Shown here one piece after another: positions 59,121-64,000 of a stretch of DNA of 64,000 nt; position 1 is the stretch's first letter, and every line of letters starts with the position of its first letter. Source of the stretch: Streptomyces sp. MUM 2J (GTDB taxonomy: Bacteria; Actinomycetota; Actinomycetes; Streptomycetales; Streptomycetaceae); the NCBI RefSeq assembly GCF_022414535.1, contig NZ_JADWYM010000019.1:1-64000 (forward strand), in the 5' to 3' direction. The translations under genes were made by a program, and so were the position numbers. The notes below the pieces were generated by a model. That model saw only the letters and a list, made by a program, of their open reading frames with translations. It had not been told where the DNA came from and searched no databases.

Positions 59121-59737
59121 TGGCCGATCCCGCGGCAGGGCCCCCGCGGAAGGATCCGCGGACCGCGGGTGGCGGCCGGGCGTCGGCCCTGCTGCTGGTG
59201 CTCACCGGCGCGGCCGGGCTGGTGGCGTCCTGGGCCATCACCATCGACGAGTTCAAGCTGCTGGAGGAACCGGGGTTCACCCCGGGCTGCAGTCTGAACC
59301 CGGTGGTCTCCTGCGGCAGCGTGATGAAGAGCGACCAGGCCTCGGTGTTCGGGTTCCCCAACCCGATGCTGGGCCTGGTGGCCTACGGCATCGTCGTGTG
59401 CGTCGGCATGAGCCTGACGGCCGGTGCCGTCTTCCCCCGCTGGTACTGGCTGGCCTTCTGGGCCGGCTGCCTGTTCGGGGTGGGCTTCGTCTCCTGGCTC
59501 CAGTTCGAGTCGCTGTACCGGATCAACGCGCTGTGCCTGTGGTGCTGCCTGGCCTGGGCCGGCACCATCGTGCTCTTCTGGCACGTCACCTCCGTGAACG
59601 TACGGCACGGATTCCTGCCGGCGCCGGCCTGGGCGCGGACGTTCTTCGAAGAGTTCACCTGGCTGCCGTCCGTGCTGCACGTCGGTGTCGTCGGGATGCT
59701 CGTCCTGACCCGCTGGTGGGACTTCTGGACCGGCTGA
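59120..59737 (+). CDS. vitamin K epoxide reductase (VKOR) family protein
   Basis: A 205-residue membrane protein with four to five helices. The loop Cys pair (GCSLNPVVSCGSV) and the quinone-side motif CLWC (about residues 139-142) are those of bacterial VKOR, which oxidises DsbA-like partners to make disulfides in secreted proteins. The start overlaps the DUF5949-like stop. The location among chaplin and tyrosinase genes suggests it serves secreted Cys-pair proteins. Confidence 0.9.
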   Translation: MADPAAGPPRKDPRTAGGGRASALLLVLTGAAGLVASWAITIDEFKLLEEPGFTPGCSLNPVVSCGSVMKSDQASVFGFPNPMLGLVAYGIVVCVGMSLTAGAVFPRWYWLAFWAGCLFGVGFVSWLQFESLYRINALCLWCCLAWAGTIVLFWHVTSVNVRHGFLPAPAWARTFFEEFTWLPSVLHVGVVGMLVLTRWWDFWTG

Positions 59738-60137
59738 CGGGACGGTCCGACGTCCGGGTACCGCCTTCCGGATCCCCCTTGGCCCTCGCGCGCGACCGCG
59801 TACCGTCCGCCCCCTTGGACCGCCTCACTCCCGCGCGCGACCGCCGGCCGCCCGCCCTCGTGTGCCGCCGCACCCCGCGGACCGGCACATCGGATCGGCG
59901 CTGCCGCCGCGGACCGGTGCGGGCACGGTGACGACCAGGTCCGGCGGGCGTCAGGACTCCGGCGGGCGCCGGGACGTCCGCGCGTGTGCGCATGCCGGTC
60001 CTTTCACACGGGCGGGCATACGAGCCGACAAATGACTACTGGGGCACTCGGGGGAATTGTGCGCTGGGGCTGTTTTCCGGCTCGTTACTCGGTACGCACG
60101 CCAAGCTGCCGAACCTGCGAAAGGTCCCGTACCCGAG
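59738..60137. other. intergenic region before a secreted protein
   Basis: This 400-base gap has no supported gene. The part nearest 60137 is less GC-rich and probably contains the promoter of the next gene. Confidence 0.4.
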
Positions 60138-60659
60138 ATGAAGTCGACCACCCGAGGAACCCTCGCCGCCGCGATCACGTGCGTGGCCGCGGCGGCCGGT
60201 GCCGCCGCCTGTGCGACGCCCGCCGTCGCGGCCGGCACGGTGCCCGTGCCCGTCCCGTTGGAAGGCGTCGAGCAGTCCCTCAACATGGAGCTGCCGAAGC
60301 TGGGAGGCGAGTTGCCCCTGCCGACGCCGGGCGCGCCCGAGGGGCCCCGCTACGTCGAGGGCCGCCTCGTACCCGAGCGGGCCCTGCCGCAGCTCCCGAT
60401 CGGCGCCGGGCTGCCCGGCGCCGATCTGCGCGCGCCCCTGCCGCACGCCCTCGGGGACGACTTCGACCACGTCGCCCTCGACGCCCCCGCCTCCGGCCTG
60501 CGCACCCTCGGCCCGGGCCTCACCGCGGACCTCCCCCTCACCCCGCCCGACGCCGACGCCTTCGGTCTGCCCGGGGCGAAGCTGCCCCAGGCCGGCGTCG
60601 TCACGCCGGTGCTCCAGGCGGTGCCGGGCGCCGATCTGGGGCTGGGCCCCGGCCTGTAG
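60138..60659 (+). CDS. secreted Pro/Leu-rich protein of unknown function
   Basis: A 173-residue protein with a signal peptide (about 1-32, ending AVAA). The mature part is rich in Pro, Leu, Gly and Asp with short repeats of the type LPxPGA and GADL, and has no Cys. It may be disordered or bind the cell wall. I do not recognise a family. It lies before the melC operon but is separated from it by a hairpin. Confidence 0.75.
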   Translation: MKSTTRGTLAAAITCVAAAAGAAACATPAVAAGTVPVPVPLEGVEQSLNMELPKLGGELPLPTPGAPEGPRYVEGRLVPERALPQLPIGAGLPGADLRAPLPHALGDDFDHVALDAPASGLRTLGPGLTADLPLTPPDADAFGLPGAKLPQAGVVTPVLQAVPGADLGLGPGL

Positions 60660-60684
60660 CCGCGGCGAAACGGCGACCGGCGAA

Positions 60685-60728
60685 GGCCGCGGATCCCGGT
60701 GGGAACACCACCGCCGGGGTCCGCGGCC
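60685..60728 (+). terminator. terminator before melC1
   Basis: An 18-pair stem (60685-60702 with 60711-60728, two G-U pairs) with an 8-base loop. It isolates the secreted-protein gene from the melC operon. Confidence 0.8.
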
Positions 60729-60825
60729 CCGTGCGTGGACGGCCGTCCGGGCGGGCTGTGGTGACCACCGGTGCCGCCGGGCGGTTACGGCTACGAGCAA
60801 CCCGAGAACCGGACAGGAGCACAGC

Positions 60826-61335
60826 ATGGTCTTTGGCGTCGGTGCAGTGGCGGTGGGGACGGAGCCGGCCACGGCGAAAGCGGCCAGACCCGGGTCGCGC
60901 GGCGGAACCCGGCGGGAGGTGCTGCGCGGTCTGCTCGCCCCGGCCTTCGCCCTCGCGCTCGCCCCCGTCGTCGCGGCCTCCCGCCCGCCGCGCGCCCCGG
61001 ACGGCGGCGCGGACGGAGCCTTCGACGAGACCTACCACGGCCGCCGGATCCAGGGCGTCCCCGTCCCCGGCACACGCGCCGTCGACCCCGAACGCTGGCG
61101 GGTCACCGTCGACGGACGCCCGCTGCACCTGATGCGGCGGGCCGACGGCAGCTGGCTGAGCGTCGTCGACCACTACGGCTCGTACCCGACCCCGCTCGCG
61201 GCGGCCCGCGCCGCCGTCGACGCGCTCGGCCCCCACGAGCAACTGCGCGAGCACGGCATCGGGCACGGCACCGCACCGGCCGCCGGGCACGGCCGGCACC
61301 ACCACACGGGGGGAGAGCATGACGTACACGCGTAA
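60826..61335 (+). CDS. melC1: tyrosinase co-factor (caddie) protein
   Basis: A 169-residue MelC1. A Tat signal with TRREVLRG (about residues 28-35) exports it together with tyrosinase. The mature domain (about 60-140) has FDETYHGRRIQG and LHLMRRADGSWLSVVDHYGSYPT, the block that binds apo-MelC2 and helps load copper. The C-terminus is His-rich (HGRHHHTGGEHDVH). It overlaps melC2 by 17 bases, so the two are co-expressed. The ATG at 60826 follows GGACAGGAG. Confidence 0.93.
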   Translation: MVFGVGAVAVGTEPATAKAARPGSRGGTRREVLRGLLAPAFALALAPVVAASRPPRAPDGGADGAFDETYHGRRIQGVPVPGTRAVDPERWRVTVDGRPLHLMRRADGSWLSVVDHYGSYPTPLAAARAAVDALGPHEQLREHGIGHGTAPAAGHGRHHHTGGEHDVHA

Positions 61336-62185
61336 GGACGTCAGTACGCTGACCGCGACCGAGAAGCGGCGGTTCGTCACGGCGATGCTGGAGGTCAAAC
61401 GGCGCGGCGAGTACGACGCGTTCGTACGGATGCACATCGACTACTACATCGCCGACGGCGAGGACGGACTGCGGGCGGGCCACATGACCCCGTCCTTCCT
61501 GCCCTGGCACCGCAGGTTCCTGCTGGAGCTGGAGGGGGCGCTGCGCCGGGTCGACGACTCGGTGACCCTCCCCTACTGGGACTGGACCCGCGACCGCAGG
61601 ACCACCGGGGCGCCCTGGACGGACGACCTGCTCGGCGGCAACGGACGCCGCTCGGACCAGCAGGTGACGACCGGCCCGTTCGCCTACGCCGAGGGCAACT
61701 GGACGATCAAGGAGGGCGTGACCGACGGGAGGTTCCTCACCCGGGACCTGGGCCGCGCCCGCCATCCGATCGAGCTGCCGACGCCGCGCGAGCTCCAGTG
61801 GGCGCTGGACGACGGTGTCTACGACGCCGCGCCCTGGGACTCCACGGCCACCGAGGGATTCCGCAACAAGCTGGAGGGTTGGGGCACCGGGCGGGGCAGC
61901 GCCTCCTGGCACAACCACAACCGGGTGCACCGCTGGGTCGGTGGCGCGATGCTCGGCGGAGCCTCCGTCAACGACCCCGTCTTCTGGCTCCACCACGCCT
62001 TCGTCGACCTTCAGTGGACGCGCTGGCAGCGCCTCCACCGCGGAGCCCACTACCTGCCCGAGCAGCCGCCGGGCCTCGGCGACCTGCAGCGCGGTCGGAT
62101 CGTGGCCCGGCACGAGAAGCTGCCGCCGTGGGACGTGACGCCGCAGTCGCTGGAGGACGTCGGCCGGATCTACCGCTACGCGTGA
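61319..62185 (+). CDS. melC2: tyrosinase
   Basis: A 288-residue binuclear type 3 copper enzyme that oxidises tyrosine to dopaquinone in melanin synthesis. CuA ligands His39, His55 and His64 (MHIDYY, GHMTPSF, PWHRRF) and CuB ligands in HNHNRVHRW and FWLHHAFVD are intact. It has no own signal peptide and is exported with MelC1. It is about 15 residues longer than the best-known Streptomyces MelC2. Confidence 0.95.
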   Translation: MTYTRKDVSTLTATEKRRFVTAMLEVKRRGEYDAFVRMHIDYYIADGEDGLRAGHMTPSFLPWHRRFLLELEGALRRVDDSVTLPYWDWTRDRRTTGAPWTDDLLGGNGRRSDQQVTTGPFAYAEGNWTIKEGVTDGRFLTRDLGRARHPIELPTPRELQWALDDGVYDAAPWDSTATEGFRNKLEGWGTGRGSASWHNHNRVHRWVGGAMLGGASVNDPVFWLHHAFVDLQWTRWQRLHRGAHYLPEQPPGLGDLQRGRIVARHEKLPPWDVTPQSLEDVGRIYRYA

Positions 62186-62212
62186 CCCCGTCCGGCGGGT
62201 CCGGCCACGGGG

Positions 62213-62245
62213 GAGAGCCCCGGCGCTCGAGGTGCCGGGGCTCTC
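62213..62245. terminator. terminator after melC2
   Basis: GAGAGCCCCGGC (62213-62224) and GCCGGGGCTCTC (62234-62245) pair perfectly over 12 bases with a 9-base loop. It lies between convergent melC2 and chaplin genes. Confidence 0.85.
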
Positions 62246-62267
62246 GCGTGGATGCTGTGCTACGACG

Positions 62268-62537
62268 TCAGTAGCCGTAGCCGCCGTGGCCGTGGCCGCT
62301 CTCGTTGACGCAGGTGTTGCCGAACGCCGGGTTCAGCAGGCCGACCACGTCGACGGTGTTGCCGCAGAGGTTGACCGGGATGTGAACCGGAACCTGCACG
62401 ACGTTGCCCGACAGCACGCCGGGCGAGCCGATGGCCTCACCCTGGGCGCCCGCGTCCGCCAGGGCCATGCCGGCCCCGCTGAGCACCACGGCGCCCGTGC
62501 CGAGCGTGACGGCGGCTGCCTTCGCGATGCGAGACAT
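62268..62537 (-). CDS. chpG: short chaplin with Gly/His tail
   Basis: An 89-residue secreted chaplin: signal peptide about 1-26, then GSPGVLSGNVVQVPVHIPVN, NLCGNTVD and LLNPAFGNTCVN with both Cys. After the usual end there is an extra tail SGHGHGGYGY. The ATG at 62537 has a strong AAGGAG. Its place next to melC matches S. coelicolor chpG. The tail is unusual for a short chaplin and echoes the large Gly/His repeat of the chaplin at 42125. Confidence 0.95.
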   Translation of the reverse strand: MSRIAKAAAVTLGTGAVVLSGAGMALADAGAQGEAIGSPGVLSGNVVQVPVHIPVNLCGNTVDVVGLLNPAFGNTCVNESGHGHGGYGY

Positions 62538-62596
62538 CAGGTTCTCCTTATGACTAGGGGGAGCGCGGCGGCAGGTTGCGCCGCCGCACTTCCCGT

Positions 62597-62624
62597 TCAA
62601 CGCCGGCACACGGGGCGGGTCACG
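62597..62624 (-). promoter_or_regulatory. candidate sigma-BldN promoter of chpG
   Basis: On the minus strand CGTGAC (62624-62619) and CGTTGA (62602-62597) are 16 bases apart, about 60 bases upstream of the chaplin start. This is one base from the reported BldN consensus CGTAAC-N16-CGTTGA. Confidence 0.65.
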
Positions 62625-62809
62625 GCGACGACGCCTGGATCACCCTTTCTGAACAGGGGAGCGAGCGGACGGGGCCCCGCGGGGAGCGGCGGAACGCCTT
62701 TGAGACACGAAGTGGGGCACGAAGCAGGGGGACCGGGCGCACCACGGCGGTTCCGGGGTTCCCCGGTTCGTCAGTTCGACGGCTGATGGCCTGCCGGCTT
62801 CCCGGTTCG

Positions 62810-63673
62810 TCAGTCGAGGTGCCCGAAGATCCCGGCCAGGAGCACACCTGCGGCGAGGAAGACGACGGTCAGCGTGGCCATGGCGGCCTTCTGCTCCCGG
62901 GTCACCTCACTCTCCGTCATGTCCATTCCACCGTCGGCCGGGGCTGCCGCGGCCGACTCCTCGTGCACTGCCTCGCCGCCCTGCCCCAGGACCCGCACCG
63001 TTCCCATCCCGTGCTTCAGGTGGTTGGCCACCAGCCAGACGTTCACGGGATAGGCGAAGGCGAGACCGGCCAGGACGGCGAGGGAGAACGTGGCCCAGAA
63101 GCGGACGTCGGAGGCGTCGCCGGCGCCCGGCACATGACTCCGGATGATCACGAGTACGGCCACCATGGCGCCCATCACGCAGTTCATCGACAGCCACTCC
63201 GCGAACACGGTGGAGCGCACCGCCCGGAGGTAGCTTCCACCGAGCATGTCCCGCATGAACAGGGCCTGGAAGACGAGCAGGCCGAAGCCGAACCCCACGA
63301 CGTACTCGGTCAGGCTGTCGCCCCACGGCGGAAGACCGATGTCCGACACGATCACCGCTGCCGCCATGATGCCGGTGGCGTCACCGGCCACGCAGTGGAT
63401 GGTGGATCCGAGGGCCTGCTTCCACAGCGGTGCCACGAACCGTTCGTGGGCCCCCGGCCTCGGTTCCTTGCACGACAGCACGTAGAGCGCGGCGCCGATC
63501 GGGCCGATGTACAGGGTCACCAGCACCCAGCCCCACTTCATCACGGTCAGCTCGGGGTTCTTGGTGAACGCGTCGTACGCGACGTAGACGGCGGACAGCA
63601 CGACCAGGAGGAACCAGACGTACATCAGCGCCTCGGCCGTGGTCCCGCTGATACCGCTACTGGCCACATGCAT
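62810..63673 (-). CDS. DUF4396 family membrane protein
   Basis: A 287-residue protein with about seven hydrophobic segments. The block HCVAGDATGIMAAA ... GFGFGLLVFQALFMRDM ... AEWLSMNCVMGAM is characteristic of DUF4396 proteins. A polar loop near residues 225-255 precedes the last helix. Its function is unknown; members are sometimes found near copper proteins. The start at 63673 is the first in-frame ATG. Confidence 0.82.
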   Translation of the reverse strand: MHVASSGISGTTAEALMYVWFLLVVLSAVYVAYDAFTKNPELTVMKWGWVLVTLYIGPIGAALYVLSCKEPRPGAHERFVAPLWKQALGSTIHCVAGDATGIMAAAVIVSDIGLPPWGDSLTEYVVGFGFGLLVFQALFMRDMLGGSYLRAVRSTVFAEWLSMNCVMGAMVAVLVIIRSHVPGAGDASDVRFWATFSLAVLAGLAFAYPVNVWLVANHLKHGMGTVRVLGQGGEAVHEESAAAAPADGGMDMTESEVTREQKAAMATLTVVFLAAGVLLAGIFGHLD

Positions 63674-64000
63674 GTGTTCCGCCCTTGACCGCCCGCTCGA
63701 TGCCCGGGATGCGGCGCTCAGCGTTCCCTGTCACGCGTTCGGCGCCCGCGATCCGCGTCGTGTGCTCCGCGCCGCGTGCCCCGTGCGCTGCCTTGCGCCT
63801 TCAGCGCGCTGTGTCCCGTGTGCTGTGCTCCGCCTTCCGCACGCACCATGGTGCGCCTGAGACGGCCCGCGCGCCGGACCGACGCACCCGCCGCGGCTCC
63901 GGGGCGCCCACACTCACCCCGGTGGCCGCGTCGACACGCCGACCGGCGGAACCGGACCGCGGGGCCGCGGGGACGTGCGGGACGCGATCACCACGAGCGG
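63674..64000. other. window edge, no supported gene
   Basis: The final 327 bases contain degenerate CGTG/GTGC-rich repeats (about 63740-63830) and no supported ORF. They probably include the promoter of the DUF4396 gene. Confidence 0.4.

Overview
The window is a piece of an actinomycete chromosome, almost certainly Streptomyces. It is uniformly GC-rich with strong third-position G/C bias. It also carries chaplins, rodlins and a melC tyrosinase operon, which together mark spore- and aerial-hypha-forming streptomycetes. From memory, the order chaplin G - melC - chaplin F - polysaccharide genes - two chaplins - rodlins - inositol genes - copper ATPase - citrate synthase - RecD-like helicase matches the S. 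coelicolor SCO2699-SCO2737 interval read backwards. No rRNA, tRNA, IS element, integrase or CRISPR array was found.

Layout. (1) 64-6349: secreted GH3 hexosaminidase, a divergent LysR regulator / EamA exporter pair, a sugar-phosphate isomerase-like TIM barrel and a LacI regulator. (2) 6965-14175: an accessory island. A tightly overlapping minus-strand operon encodes a two-TM protein with a cytosolic domain, a SIR2-like protein and a polytopic membrane protein. Opposite it lie two plus-strand genes, an HTH protein and an XRE-TM-extracellular protein. A 26-codon ORF lies downstream of the operon. This is the best candidate for an undescribed system, possibly NAD-linked defence or membrane stress sensing. 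(3) 14715-20123: ribokinase, RecD2-like helicase and citrate synthase. (4) 20808-26905: copZ-copA under a CsoR-type operator, then a TetR/MMPL efflux pair with a double operator. (5) 27106-32595: a BldC/AlpA-like small regulator and the inositol catabolic genes iolC, iolD and mmsA. (6) 32647-39386: a lipoprotein, an unusual alpha/beta-hydrolase-ABC ATPase fusion with its permease, and a von Willebrand A lipoprotein.

(7) 39614-63673 is the aerial-surface locus. It holds three rodlins, a short chaplin, and a chaplin carrying a 152-residue Gly/His repeat and a sortase-like tail. A polysaccharide cluster follows (ATP-grasp ligase, GH26-like glycanase, FemAB/GNAT-like protein, Wzz-like protein, two GT4 enzymes, deacetylase, MurJ-like flippase, O-antigen-ligase-like protein, polyprenyl-phosphate sugar transferase). 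Then come another short chaplin, three small secreted proteins of unknown function, a VKOR disulfide-forming enzyme, the melC1-melC2 tyrosinase operon, a third short chaplin with a Gly/His tail, and a DUF4396 membrane protein.

A plausible joint picture is that the polysaccharide genes, chaplins and rodlins build the hydrophobic sheath of aerial hyphae. VKOR could supply the chaplin disulfides. Candidate sigma-BldN promoters precede some chaplins. The copper-linked functions (CopA/CopZ, tyrosinase, His-rich chaplins) suggest a metal theme that is only an inference. Perfect inverted repeats after many genes act as clear terminators.
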